Below, piece by piece: positions 54,702 through 63,761 of a stretch of 64,000 bases of DNA (position 1 is the stretch's first letter; every line of letters begins with the position of its first letter). The DNA lies in NCBI RefSeq assembly GCF_000753795.1, contig NZ_JPEO01000022.1:1-64000 (forward strand), in the 5' to 3' direction. The position numbers and the translations under genes were made by a program. Origin of the DNA: Shewanella mangrovi (lineage in GTDB: Bacteria; Pseudomonadota; Gammaproteobacteria; Enterobacterales; Shewanellaceae). Below the pieces are notes generated by a model. That model was given only the letters and a program-made list of their open reading frames with translations. It was not told the origin of the DNA and made no database searches.

Positions 54702-55381
54702 AATTTAGTGGCATTAAAGGAATAGCGTTTGATTTGGATGGTACGTTAGTGGATAGCGTACCGGATTTAGCGGTAGCTACTCAACGCACACTGGCAGAAC
54801 TGGGACTTGCCAGCGTTACCGAAGACCAGGTTCGTAATTGGGTGGGTAATGGCACCACTAAATTAATGGAGCGAGCGATTAACGCCAGTAGTGGCGAGCT
54901 GCCGAGCCTTGCTTATCTTAACGACGCGATGCCTGTGTTTATGCGGCATTATGAGGCTTGTTTGGAGCAATATAGCGAACTCTATGAAGGGGTTGCCTAC
55001 GTATTACAACAATTGCGTGCTCAGGGCTATCGTCTCGCCGTAGTGACTAATAAGCCTTATAAATTTAGTGTGCCTTTGCTCAATGCTTTTGGTATCGGAG
55101 AGCTGTTTGAGTTGATTTTGGGGGGCGATAGTTTAGCCAAGATGAAGCCGGATCCGTTGCCGCTGACCTATTTGGGCGAACAATGGCAACTGCTGCCGCA
55201 GCAACTGCTGATGGTGGGTGACTCAAAAAATGATATTCGTGCAGCTAAAGCGGCAGGTATTGCCTCGATTGGCTTGACCTACGGTTACAACTACGGTGAA
55301 GATATCGGACTCAGCGAGCCCGATGCGGTTTGTGAATCTTTTGAACAAATTCTGGCGTTACTTGAAAGCGCTGACAAATAA
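54698..55381 (+). CDS. gph: Gph: phosphoglycolate phosphatase
   Basis: This 227-residue HAD phosphatase removes phosphate from 2-phosphoglycolate, formed in the repair of oxidised DNA ends. Motif I is DLDGTLVDSVPDL. The cap domain follows, then motif II in AVVTNKP, the Lys in MKPDPLP and motif III in VGDSKNDIRAAKAAG. It starts within rpe (ATGA) and precedes trpS by 17 bases. Confidence 0.96.
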   Translation: MKFSGIKGIAFDLDGTLVDSVPDLAVATQRTLAELGLASVTEDQVRNWVGNGTTKLMERAINASSGELPSLAYLNDAMPVFMRHYEACLEQYSELYEGVAYVLQQLRAQGYRLAVVTNKPYKFSVPLLNAFGIGELFELILGGDSLAKMKPDPLPLTYLGEQWQLLPQQLLMVGDSKNDIRAAKAAGIASIGLTYGYNYGEDIGLSEPDAVCESFEQILALLESADK

Positions 55382-55398
55382 GCGGAGCAAATAGATAA

Positions 55399-56406
55399 AT
55401 GAGCAGTAATAGTAAACCCATTGTACTGAGTGGTGCCCAGCCTTCTGGTGAACTGACCATCGGCAACTACTTAGGCGCATTGCGTCAGTGGGTGAATATG
55501 CAAGACAGTCACGACTGCCTTTACTGTGTGGTAGATTTGCACGCCATTACTGTCCGTCAAGATGCGGAGAAGTTACGTCAGGCTTGTTTGGATACCTTGG
55601 CGCTGTACCTCGCATGTGGTGTCGATCCTAAGAAGAGCACTGTGTTTATGCAGTCGCATGTGCCACAGCATACTCAACTCTCTTGGGTGTTGAATTGCTA
55701 CACCCAAATGGGTGAACTGAGCCGCATGACACAGTACAAAGATAAGTCGCAGAAGTACGCCAACAATATCAACGTTGGACTATTTGGTTACCCGGTTCTT
55801 ATGGCTGCGGATATTTTGCTGTATCAGGCAAATGAAGTACCAGTTGGACAAGATCAAAAACAACACCTTGAATTGACCCGTGATATTGCGATTCGCTTTA
55901 ACAATGCTTACGGCGATACCTTCACTGTTCCTGAGCCATTTATTCCTGAGTTGGGGGCGAAAGTGATGTCGCTGCAAGACCCTACCAAGAAAATGTCGAA
56001 GTCAGATGAAAACCGCAATAACGTCATTGGCTTGTTGGAAGATCCAAAAGCAGTCATGAAAAAGCTGAAGAAAGCGATGACCGACAGCGACGAGCCACCA
56101 GTCGTTCGTTTCGATATTGACAATAAACCGGGTGTATCAAATCTGTTGAGCCTGATGTCGGGAGTGACGGGCGAAAGTATTAGCTCACTTGAAACCCAGT
56201 TTGAAGGCAAGATGTATGGTCACTTGAAAGTGGCTGCAGGCGAAGCTGTAGTGGGGATGTTGGAGCCGCTGCAGGCTCGTTATCGTGAGTTCCGCGAAGA
56301 CCGTGCGTTCTTGGATGCCGTGATGCGCGAAGGTGCAGAAAAAGCTCAGGCGCGTGCTGAAGCGACCCTGAAAACCGTCTACGAACGCGTTGGCTTTTTG
56401 GTATAA
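55399..56406 (+). CDS. trpS: TrpS: tryptophanyl-tRNA synthetase
   Basis: This 335-residue class I aminoacyl-tRNA synthetase charges tRNA-Trp. The HIGH-type motif is TIGNYLGA and the KMSKS loop is KKMSKSDENRNN. QPSGELTIGN at the start is typical of bacterial TrpS. It is the last gene of damX-dam-(rpe-gph-trpS) on the plus strand and is followed by a strong terminator. Confidence 0.98.
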   Translation: MSSNSKPIVLSGAQPSGELTIGNYLGALRQWVNMQDSHDCLYCVVDLHAITVRQDAEKLRQACLDTLALYLACGVDPKKSTVFMQSHVPQHTQLSWVLNCYTQMGELSRMTQYKDKSQKYANNINVGLFGYPVLMAADILLYQANEVPVGQDQKQHLELTRDIAIRFNNAYGDTFTVPEPFIPELGAKVMSLQDPTKKMSKSDENRNNVIGLLEDPKAVMKKLKKAMTDSDEPPVVRFDIDNKPGVSNLLSLMSGVTGESISSLETQFEGKMYGHLKVAAGEAVVGMLEPLQARYREFREDRAFLDAVMREGAEKAQARAEATLKTVYERVGFLV

Positions 56407-56422
56407 TGCTCAATTAGACATA

Positions 56423-56450
56423 AAAAAACCGGTCAAATGACCGGTTTTTT
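56423..56450. terminator. Bidirectional terminator between trpS and dolP
   Basis: AAAAAACCGGTC (56423-56434), loop AAAT and GACCGGTTTTTT (56439-56450) form a symmetric terminator between convergent genes. Confidence 0.93.
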
Positions 56451-56492
56451 GTTGCTCTGAATATGCGTCAAGCCAGAATACTCAAATCCTGT

Positions 56493-57071
56493 TTAGCTAT
56501 TGCTGGGTTCCACGTACTCAAACACCTTAATGACTTTACGGACACCTGCGGTATTACTGGCAATGTCGGCGGCTAAATCACCTTGTTCACGGGTGACAAG
56601 CCCAAGCAAAAATACCTCACCGTTTTCCGTGACCACCTTAATCTTGGTCATGTCCAGCACCTTGTCATTCAGCATGCGTCCCTTCACTTTGGTGGTGATC
56701 CAAGAGTCGTTGCTGCGAGTAGTGAAGGCGATGGGGTTACCAATGCGGATCTGATTGTGAATTTTACCGCCAAGTTTCAGCGATTGTATCGTGCTGACGG
56801 CCAAATCACGCAAACGCGAGCTAGGCGCTTGGCCTATCAACAGCACATTTCCGTTCATCGAGATGCCACTGATATTGCACTGGGATTTTAGCTCTTCATT
56901 AGAGCGCAAGGCACTGTCGATTGAAAAGTCAGCGTTGGTATCGTCCAGTTGGGTTTTAATGGAACGATCGTCGTTGAGCATGACTGCCCCGCCCACAGTT
57001 CCAGCCATCATAGCGCCGGCACAGCCCGTGAGCGTAAGCATCATAAAACTCAGCAACATCAAAAACTTCAT
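56493..57071 (-). CDS. dolP: DolP (YraP): BON-domain outer-membrane lipoprotein
   Basis: This 192-residue lipoprotein has signal lipobox LTGC (Cys17) and two BON domains (about 38-115 and 120-185). In E. coli, DolP binds anionic lipids, localises at division sites and supports the outer-membrane barrier and BAM. The glycine-rich stretch after the lipobox is family-like. It overlaps diaA by four bases and closes the lpoA-yraN-diaA-dolP run. Confidence 0.93.
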   Translation of the reverse strand: MKFLMLLSFMMLTLTGCAGAMMAGTVGGAVMLNDDRSIKTQLDDTNADFSIDSALRSNEELKSQCNISGISMNGNVLLIGQAPSSRLRDLAVSTIQSLKLGGKIHNQIRIGNPIAFTTRSNDSWITTKVKGRMLNDKVLDMTKIKVVTENGEVFLLGLVTREQGDLAADIASNTAGVRKVIKVFEYVEPSNS

Positions 57072-57661
57072 TGAGCATCATCCTGCGGAAACAGTGTTTT
57101 ATCAATGTTGTCACAAAGACAATGGATAACCAAGAGGTGTACTTCTTGAATACGTGCGGTCACGTTTGACGGTACGCGAACTTCAACATCGTTGCTGCTC
57201 AGTAAGCCGGCCATTGCGCCGCCATCTTTTCCGGTCAATGCCACAATGGTCATATCGCGGCTCAGCGCGGCTTCCATCGCTTTTATCACGTTGCGTGAGT
57301 TGCCGCTGGTGGAGATTGCCAGCAGAATATCGCCGGGTTGACCCAAGGCCAATACTTGCTTAGAGAATACTTCATCGTAGCTGTAGTCATTGGCTATGGC
57401 TGTCAGTGTTGAACTGTCGGTGGTCAAGGCCAACGCTGGCAACGGCGGACGTTCAATCTCAAAGCGGTTCAGCAGTTCTGCAGAAAAATGCTGTGCGTCA
57501 CCCGCGCTTCCGCCATTACCACAGGCAAGAATTTTATGGCCACTCAGCAGGCAGTTGACCATCATCTCTGCGGCTTTCGCAATCGAATCTGGTAGTGCTT
57601 CAGCGGCATCGATCTTGGTTTGAATCGATTCGGTAAAGCTCGCCTTAATATTTTCTAACAT
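57068..57661 (-). CDS. diaA: DiaA: DnaA-binding SIS-domain protein
   Basis: This 197-residue SIS-fold protein is close in sequence to the sedoheptulose-7-phosphate isomerase GmhA. The gene position between yraN and dolP identifies it as DiaA, which promotes DnaA assembly at oriC in E. coli. Motifs are ACGNGGSAGDAQHFSAEL and LAISTSGNSRNV. I start at MLENIKASF (57661), behind AAGGAAA; an ATG five codons upstream is less likely. GmhA activity cannot be excluded from sequence alone. Confidence 0.9.
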   Translation of the reverse strand: MLENIKASFTESIQTKIDAAEALPDSIAKAAEMMVNCLLSGHKILACGNGGSAGDAQHFSAELLNRFEIERPPLPALALTTDSSTLTAIANDYSYDEVFSKQVLALGQPGDILLAISTSGNSRNVIKAMEAALSRDMTIVALTGKDGGAMAGLLSSNDVEVRVPSNVTARIQEVHLLVIHCLCDNIDKTLFPQDDAQ

Positions 57662-57720
57662 GGAGATTTCCTTCATTACACTGCTCGGTAGAGCTTTTTT
57701 ATCACCGAGCCAAAGTCTGT

Positions 57721-58050
57721 TTACTCAAACGCCCCGCGCACCCACTCAATCTGCTGCTGGTTAATTGCGACCAGATCAAAGCGGCAAGGCGCATCAATAT
57801 TGTGTTGTTGCAGATAGCAAGCCGCCGCTTGGCGAATGCGTTGCATCTGTGCTTGGCTTAGTGCTTGTATAGCACCGCCAAATTTATTGCCAGAACGAAA
57901 TTTAACTTCGACAAATACCCAATGTTTGCCGTCACGCATGACTAAATCTAACTCGCCAAACGTATAGCGCACGTTTTGGGTAACAAATTTGAGTCCTTGT
58001 TGTGCTAGGTAGTGCCTAGCACGATTTTCAGCATCCTTGCCGATATCCAA
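57721..58050 (-). CDS. yraN: YraN: UPF0102 nuclease-fold protein
   Basis: This 109-residue protein has the restriction-endonuclease-like UPF0102 fold. Conserved residues include the Glu-Asp pair in FGELDLVMRD, FVEVKFR, and Arg/Gln patches near 70-85. It starts with TTG; AAGGA lies nine bases upstream and no ATG is available. Function is not firmly known; a Holliday-junction-type nuclease has been proposed for relatives. It is 12 bases after lpoA. Confidence 0.93.
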   Translation of the reverse strand: MDIGKDAENRARHYLAQQGLKFVTQNVRYTFGELDLVMRDGKHWVFVEVKFRSGNKFGGAIQALSQAQMQRIRQAAACYLQQHNIDAPCRFDLVAINQQQIEWVRGAFE

Positions 58051-58062
58051 TCCGTTCAGTCC

Positions 58063-59943
58063 TTAATTCTGTTGCAGAATGCCGTGGCGGTAGTGTCCCC
58101 ATTTCAGTTGGCGGTTGATCACGCCATCTTTATCCACCGAGAGTAAACCGGTGCGGCCATTAAATTGATAGCCTGGGAAAGCGCGCATCTGCGCCAGCTT
58201 ATTGACTAACTGCAGTGAGTCGTAACCCATCGCGTAGAGGCGTTTTTGCGGGTTCCCCCAGCTCGGCCATAATGCTGACAGATCGCTGCTATTACCGGTA
58301 AGTTGCATCAACCAAGGAATATCACTGATGGTGATATTATTCAGCTCCTGCACTGTCTGACGCACGTCATCTTGGCGCGCCCGGCTACTGGTATACAGTT
58401 TTGCGGGTTCAGCAAATACGCTGAAATTGACATCAATAAATGGCTTGAGCAGCGTTAAGTCGTGCGCACTACAAATCATGTAGATGGCATCAATATCACG
58501 GCGAGAGCGGAAGTCAGCTTTGATTTGATTACTCAGCAGCTTTTTCACTTCATCAATACGTGCTTCACTTTGCTCAACGCCTAGCGCCTGCTGCACGGTA
58601 TCGCGCATTTTATCACTGTCGTAGTAGTGAATTTCAGCGGGCTTATCGGCCAACTTTTGCCAGGTCAAACTAAAGCTTTCCGCCATGCGATGGCCAATAT
58701 TGTCGTTACTGGCAAGCAGCAGTGGCAGCTCGATTCCATCTTGGTACATGCGTTGGGCGGCATCCGCGGCTTCCTGTACTGGAGACAGCGCAAAATAGAA
58801 TTGATCTGGCGCACCAGCCAGCTTATCTGCGTTATTGAGAAATAACTCAGGCGGCCGTTGGTTTAACGGTGTAATCGGGGTGCTGTCCGCCACTGCCGGC
58901 TGTTGCACGGTGGCGGGCTGAGCTAGCAGTTTCGATACTTGCTCAACTTCATTTTGCAGCAACGGGCCGATGACAAAATCGGCGCCAGCGCTAACCGCGG
59001 CTTCATAAGCGGTATCCGCGCCTGTAGCAGTATCGTAAAAGCGCAACTCGACGTCAGCATCCGGCTCATCGAGATAACTGGCGATCAGCCCCTGTTTGAT
59101 TGGGGCAGCAACATTTGCCCGTTCGCCAGACAGAGGCAACAGCACGGCAATCTGCCGCGGATGATAAGGCTTAGTGCTCAGTGCTTGTTGTAAATCTTTC
59201 GGCAACGTAATCGCGGCGGGATGGCTCGGATTGCTGGACTGCCAATGGCCTAACTGACTCACCAACGAAGCGGGATCTACTGCATAGTGTTTGGCGAGAT
59301 AAGCCAATTTTAGCCAACCCAAATAGACAGGATCACCGCCCTGACTTACGTAATACTCCAGCGTATCTTCCTGTAGCGAGTTCAGTTGATTCCAAATCTC
59401 GCTATTGAGCTGCTGTGCTTCCGCCTCACTCAGATATTGGCTTAGCTGGCATAGCTCTCGCACTTGTTCAACGGAGCGTTTGGTTTTGCCGTACAATGCT
59501 GCGCGCATTTGATAGTAATGACGCCATTGCCAATCAGCCAGTTTCCAGCTTGGCTGGTATTTTAACACTGCCAGCGCGTCGGCCAGCATCTGCTTGTGTT
59601 CTAACACTAATGCTTGCAAATACAGGTGTTCAGCTTGCAGCTCATCTACTGCGACTAACTTACCTTTTAGCGAGGTCAGAATCTCTGATGCAGCTTTTAG
59701 TTGATTGGTATTAATGTAAGCATGAGCTGCCTGCAACAGCAGCCGCTGACGAGTTTCGGCGTCGGTGGCCTTTGAGGCCGCATCCAGATAAAAAGAGGGC
59801 GCTTGCTGCACACTGGCGAGTGAACCAGTATTGACTTGCGCAGGTTTGGTGACTTGCTGCGTAGGTTGCGAGCCACAACCCCAAAGTGCCGCCATCAGCG
59901 ACACTGCTAACACGTACTTAATGCTATTCTGTCTTTTTAACAC
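58063..59943 (-). CDS. lpoA: LpoA: outer-membrane activator of PBP1A
   Basis: This 626-residue lipoprotein has signal lipobox LWGC (Cys23). The N-terminal half is tetratricopeptide-like (about 40-255). The C-terminal half has the periplasmic binding-protein fold (about 265-625, starting RQIAVLLPLSGERANVAAPIKQGL). In E. coli, LpoA reaches through the peptidoglycan and stimulates the transpeptidase of PBP1A. The cognate mrcA is present in this window. It is divergent from rsmI, as in E. coli. Confidence 0.96.
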   Translation of the reverse strand: MLKRQNSIKYVLAVSLMAALWGCGSQPTQQVTKPAQVNTGSLASVQQAPSFYLDAASKATDAETRQRLLLQAAHAYINTNQLKAASEILTSLKGKLVAVDELQAEHLYLQALVLEHKQMLADALAVLKYQPSWKLADWQWRHYYQMRAALYGKTKRSVEQVRELCQLSQYLSEAEAQQLNSEIWNQLNSLQEDTLEYYVSQGGDPVYLGWLKLAYLAKHYAVDPASLVSQLGHWQSSNPSHPAAITLPKDLQQALSTKPYHPRQIAVLLPLSGERANVAAPIKQGLIASYLDEPDADVELRFYDTATGADTAYEAAVSAGADFVIGPLLQNEVEQVSKLLAQPATVQQPAVADSTPITPLNQRPPELFLNNADKLAGAPDQFYFALSPVQEAADAAQRMYQDGIELPLLLASNDNIGHRMAESFSLTWQKLADKPAEIHYYDSDKMRDTVQQALGVEQSEARIDEVKKLLSNQIKADFRSRRDIDAIYMICSAHDLTLLKPFIDVNFSVFAEPAKLYTSSRARQDDVRQTVQELNNITISDIPWLMQLTGNSSDLSALWPSWGNPQKRLYAMGYDSLQLVNKLAQMRAFPGYQFNGRTGLLSVDKDGVINRQLKWGHYRHGILQQN

Positions 59944-60031
59944 AGGACGGTACTCTGGTAAGATGCTGGCCCTAGTTTAACCTTCAAAGTTAGCGAGCGA
60001 AAGGCCGTTAACATTTGTCCTTGAGGTAAAT

Positions 60032-60874
60032 ATGACGTTACCGGTCGCTCTCTATATCGTTCCAACACCGATTGGAAATCTGGCAGATCTCACGCCCAGA
60101 GCGCAACAAGTGCTTGCCGAGGTGACCTTGATTGCCTGTGAAGACACACGCCACAGTGGCAAATTATTGAGCCATTTCGGTATCACGACACGTACAGTCG
60201 CGTTACACGACCATAACGAACGTGCAAAAGCGCAGTGGTTTATTGAGAAATTAGCCGCGGGCGAAGCGGTTGCACTGATAAGTGACGCTGGCACGCCGCT
60301 GATTTCAGACCCTGGCTATCATTTAGTCTCGCAAGTGCGTGAAGCCGGCTTTGACGTCAGTCCACTGCCAGGTGCGTGCGCGGCGATTACCGCTTTGTCA
60401 GCATCAGGTTTGCCGTCAGATCGTTTCTCTTTTGAAGGCTTTCTGCCAGCGAAAGAAAAAGGGCGTATCGATAAGCTCACCGAACTGCGCGAAGATCCGC
60501 GTACGCTGATTTTCTATGAATCACCGCACCGTATTGTGCCGAGTCTTGCCTCGCTCGAACAGGTGTTTGGCAGTGAGCGTCAAATGGTCATGGCGCGCGA
60601 ACTGACCAAAACGTTTGAAACCTTTCTTACTGGCACCATCAGCGAAGTGCGCGCTAAAGTCGAAAGCGATGCTAATCAGCAGAAAGGCGAAATCGTGCTG
60701 ATGTGTCATGGCTTTGTTAGCCAAGTTAATGATGAGTTTCCACCTAAAGCATTAGCAACGCTGCAACTGCTGTGCGATGAATTACCAATGAAAAAGGCCG
60801 CAGCCATTACCGCCGATATCTTCGGCTTGAAGAAAAACGCCCTGTATAAATACGGCCTTGAACAAGGCTGGTAG
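60032..60874 (+). CDS. rsmI: RsmI: 16S rRNA C1402 ribose 2'-O-methyltransferase
   Basis: This 280-residue tetrapyrrole-methylase-fold enzyme uses AdoMet to methylate the ribose of C1402 in the decoding centre. Signatures are YIVPTPIGNLADLTPRA, ACEDTRHS, ISDAGTPLISDPGY and FYESPHRI. GAGG lies eight bases before the ATG. rnpB follows 42 bases downstream but has its own promoter. Confidence 0.97.
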   Translation: MTLPVALYIVPTPIGNLADLTPRAQQVLAEVTLIACEDTRHSGKLLSHFGITTRTVALHDHNERAKAQWFIEKLAAGEAVALISDAGTPLISDPGYHLVSQVREAGFDVSPLPGACAAITALSASGLPSDRFSFEGFLPAKEKGRIDKLTELREDPRTLIFYESPHRIVPSLASLEQVFGSERQMVMARELTKTFETFLTGTISEVRAKVESDANQQKGEIVLMCHGFVSQVNDEFPPKALATLQLLCDELPMKKAAAITADIFGLKKNALYKYGLEQGW

Positions 60875-60881
60875 ATAAAGT

Positions 60882-60910
60882 TTGGTGGATAACGCCTGCT
60901 AGGCTATAAT
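60882..60910 (+). promoter_or_regulatory. rnpB promoter
   Basis: TTGGTG (60882-60887) and a perfect TATAAT (60905-60910) are 17 bases apart. The predicted start near 60917 agrees with the first paired base of the RNA. Confidence 0.85.
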
Positions 60911-60916
60911 CCGCGC

Positions 60917-61270
<354 letters not shown>

Positions 61271-61280
61271 TAATTTTATG

Positions 61281-61309
61281 AAGCCCAGCTTTTATAGCTG
61301 GGCTTTTTC
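61281..61309 (+). terminator. Terminator of rnpB
   Basis: AAGCCCAGCT (61281-61290), loop TTTAT and AGCTGGGCTT (61296-61305) are followed by T residues. Confidence 0.92.
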
Positions 61310-61378
61310 TATGCCTATTTTAAAACCAAAATGTTCAATACTTTGCAGAATAAATGATGCTATAGATTTTAATTTACG

Positions 61379-62431
61379 TTAATGACAATACAAAACAGTT
61401 TCCATCCAGCTATTTCTATGGTGGCCGATGTGAAATTTATATTTTGGATTAAGCTGTTTTATATATGTTGGAATTTTCCATAAATCACTGTGAATGTGAT
61501 ATATACTTATTAATAATTTTGGTTTTGTTGAATTAATTGTATTTTTTGCACCAAGTAGAGCTTGTAATTCAGCTCCTTCTACATCGAGTTTAATTAGTGT
61601 CGGAATTATTAATTCTGATTTTGAATATTCATCGATGCTGACTGTTTCAATTGTCTTTTCACCCAATGACTCAATTTTTCTTCCATAAGATGCAGTCGCA
61701 TCTGATGAAAAAGACAAAGAGTCATTTGATGACCATAATCCCTTTTGCTGAGGGTAGATCAATTGACTTGATGTTGAGACATAGTTCTCTAAAGCTTGAA
61801 AATTCTCATCATCTGGTTCAAATGCGTGGATCTCTCTAACTTTTATACCCTGTTCATGCATATGTTGGATTGTATCTCCAATATATGCGCCACCATCAAT
61901 CATCACTTCTGACTCTGTTATGTCCATATGGGGGCACATATATTGAGGATAGGTACTCACTTGAAGTGCATCAACTTCTCCACATCGAAATAAAATTAGA
62001 GAAGAAAGTGTATTTTTAGACTCATCATTCAGTGCGTTATATACATCTAACAATTGCTTTTTGTCGGTAGTATCCATACGTTCAAAGACAGTAATAAAAG
62101 GGTCGACGATGAAGACTTCACCTGTGTAATTAATGGCTCTCAAATCCTGTATAATATTTTTTGCCCAAGTCGACGCAATCAATAAAGGGGTTGATTGGTC
62201 AGCTAGATTTGAAATGTTAACTAGAGGATGATCTAGAAAAATGTTGGAACCTTCATTTCTGTCTACAAAGAAAAAGTTATTACATTTGAAATTACAAAGT
62301 TTTGTAAAGGTATCTTTTGCTAATTTACCCGTGCCAAAAATGCCAAAATATGCATTGTTGTCAATTAACTCTATGAGTCTATGATTTTTTCTATATAACA
62401 TATCGACTAACTGCACATCTGTATATTTCAT
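61379..62431 (-). CDS. FkbM-family methyltransferase with an N-terminal Rossmann-like domain
   Basis: This 350-residue protein has two parts. The first 110 residues contain YFGIFGTGKLAKDTF and a nucleotide-binding-like alternation of strands and helices. The second half (about 160-345) is an AdoMet FkbM methyltransferase: IDGGAYIGDT, HAFEPDDENFQALENY and LIKLDVEGAELQALLGA. FkbM enzymes methylate hydroxyls, often on sugars of surface glycans or glycosylated proteins. No glycosyltransferase is nearby, so the target is unknown. The gene is clearly more AT-rich than its neighbours, which suggests transfer. AGGAAC precedes the ATG. Confidence 0.85.
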   Translation of the reverse strand: MKYTDVQLVDMLYRKNHRLIELIDNNAYFGIFGTGKLAKDTFTKLCNFKCNNFFFVDRNEGSNIFLDHPLVNISNLADQSTPLLIASTWAKNIIQDLRAINYTGEVFIVDPFITVFERMDTTDKKQLLDVYNALNDESKNTLSSLILFRCGEVDALQVSTYPQYMCPHMDITESEVMIDGGAYIGDTIQHMHEQGIKVREIHAFEPDDENFQALENYVSTSSQLIYPQQKGLWSSNDSLSFSSDATASYGRKIESLGEKTIETVSIDEYSKSELIIPTLIKLDVEGAELQALLGAKNTINSTKPKLLISIYHIHSDLWKIPTYIKQLNPKYKFHIGHHRNSWMETVLYCH

Positions 62432-62920
62432 CTTTGTTCCTAGCTAGGCTGAAATCATGACTACTAATTTTTATTAAATTATAATTGTTACGTTTTACAG
62501 AATTCTAAATATCGCTGAAAATTGTTAATATATTTTAAGCTTAACCTTTAAAAATCATCTCTAAGCAAGAAAATATGATTTCTAGCATAGATATTACCTA
62601 ACATGTTCACGAGATGGCAGTGGTATTTTTATACTTTGGCTTTTTTGTGCCATGGTCGTTTCTGTTGTATAGAATGAATAAAAATTACGATTGCCAGCAA
62701 GTTGTTAGCGGATTTAGTCGTGATTAACTCTATTACGAGCAGGAGTAGGCATGAAATTGTCACATATGACCTTTGCCTGCTCGAAGAATATCGTATCGCC
62801 CTGTGGCTCAGAGATGGAGCGAGTAGCTCCATGACGTTGGCAGTCTTAAAATTCAATCTCGCGATGTCAGTCTTGCAAAGCGCAGCTTGTGCAATGGTGG
62901 CCAGCCTTAACCTCATCGTG
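62432..62920. other. Gene-free stretch with possible decayed sequence
   Basis: About 490 bases lie between the methyltransferase gene and the DJ-1-like gene. The first 200 are AT-rich with no structure. From about 62630 the composition returns to normal, and overlapping frames are open on both strands without family resemblance or ribosome-binding sites. It may be the remains of a gene or mobile element, but I cannot name it. Confidence 0.4.
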
Positions 62921-63580
62921 TTAATCAAACAACTCTGGTGCCAGCTTGTGTACTTCTGCTTGGACACCTGCGACCAACTCCAATGCTGCGGTCTTAGGGC
63001 TACCGCTGCTAAACGGTGGCTGTGGATCATATTCCAGTAGTAACTGTAGTGTTTGTGCGGCGGCGTCGCCTTGTAGTTTGGCGATCAGTGTCAATGCAAA
63101 GTCTAGCCCGGCGGTAATGCCGCCACCGCTGATATGATTACGGTCGATGACAACGCGCTGATCCAATACGTCGACTCGAGGGAACCGTATGAATGCTTCT
63201 TTGTAAGCCCAGTGACAAGCGGTTTGGTAACCATCAAGCAAGCCTGCGCTCGCGAGGATCAGCGCGCCAGTGCACACTGACGTGATGTATTGTGCGTTGG
63301 TCGCAGCTTGGCGCAAGAAATCATGGGTCGCAGTATCTTGCATGGGTTGCACAGGATTGCCACCACCAGCAACCAGTAGAATGTCGATGGCGGGGCAATC
63401 CGCAAAAGCGTAGTTTGGTAGCAGGTTAATGCCTGCATCGCACGGGACAGGTGCGCTAGTTTTGGCGAAGGTAAAACAGTTAATACCCGTGGCGAACGAC
63501 AGTAGTTGCAGCGGGCCGTAGGCGTCTAACATTGTCATGCCGGGGTAGAGAAAAATACCGATATTGATAGGGTTATGCAT
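62921..63580 (-). CDS. DJ-1/PfpI family protein, isonitrile hydratase-like
   Basis: This 219-residue flavodoxin-like protein has Cys103 and Thr104 at the nucleophile elbow (SVCTGALILASAGLL) and Asp19 in the N-terminal loop (MTMLDAYGP). This Asp-Cys-Thr set and length match Pseudomonas isonitrile hydratase (Asp17, Cys101, Thr102), which hydrates isonitriles to N-formamides. GGGITAGLDFALTLIA near 150-166 is also conserved there. A DJ-1-family regulator is unlikely, because no AraC HTH is fused. It is divergent from a TetR gene with an operator-like repeat between them. Confidence 0.85.
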   Translation of the reverse strand: MHNPINIGIFLYPGMTMLDAYGPLQLLSFATGINCFTFAKTSAPVPCDAGINLLPNYAFADCPAIDILLVAGGGNPVQPMQDTATHDFLRQAATNAQYITSVCTGALILASAGLLDGYQTACHWAYKEAFIRFPRVDVLDQRVVIDRNHISGGGITAGLDFALTLIAKLQGDAAAQTLQLLLEYDPQPPFSSGSPKTAALELVAGVQAEVHKLAPELFD

Positions 63581-63661
63581 GATAATTCCTTAAGTTTGAA
63601 CGGACTGGAGCATTATCATAGCGATCACCAGCGCTGCAGCATTGCGACACTTGTTGGCAAC

Positions 63662-63699
63662 TGTTCCGGACGGAACAAATGTGATTATTTGTTCCATCC
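63662..63699. promoter_or_regulatory. Probable TetR operator in the divergent intergenic region
   Basis: GGACGGAACAAA (63668-63679) and TTTGTTCCATCC (63688-63699) form an inverted repeat with 11 of 12 pairs and an eight-base spacer. A further TGTTCC at 63662-63667 makes a second overlapping dyad with GGAACA. The site is central between the two divergent starts. Confidence 0.75.
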
Positions 63700-63761
63700 G
63701 ACTTGTGGCCCAATCAACAAGTGATTAGGGTGTGGCATCACCTTATTTATCGCCCTGTGTT

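Noticed and set aside
62629..63040. Two overlapping open frames, one on each strand, at the 3' side of the DJ-1-like gene
   Set aside because: Both run into the antisense of a well-supported gene, lack ribosome-binding sites and resemble no family.
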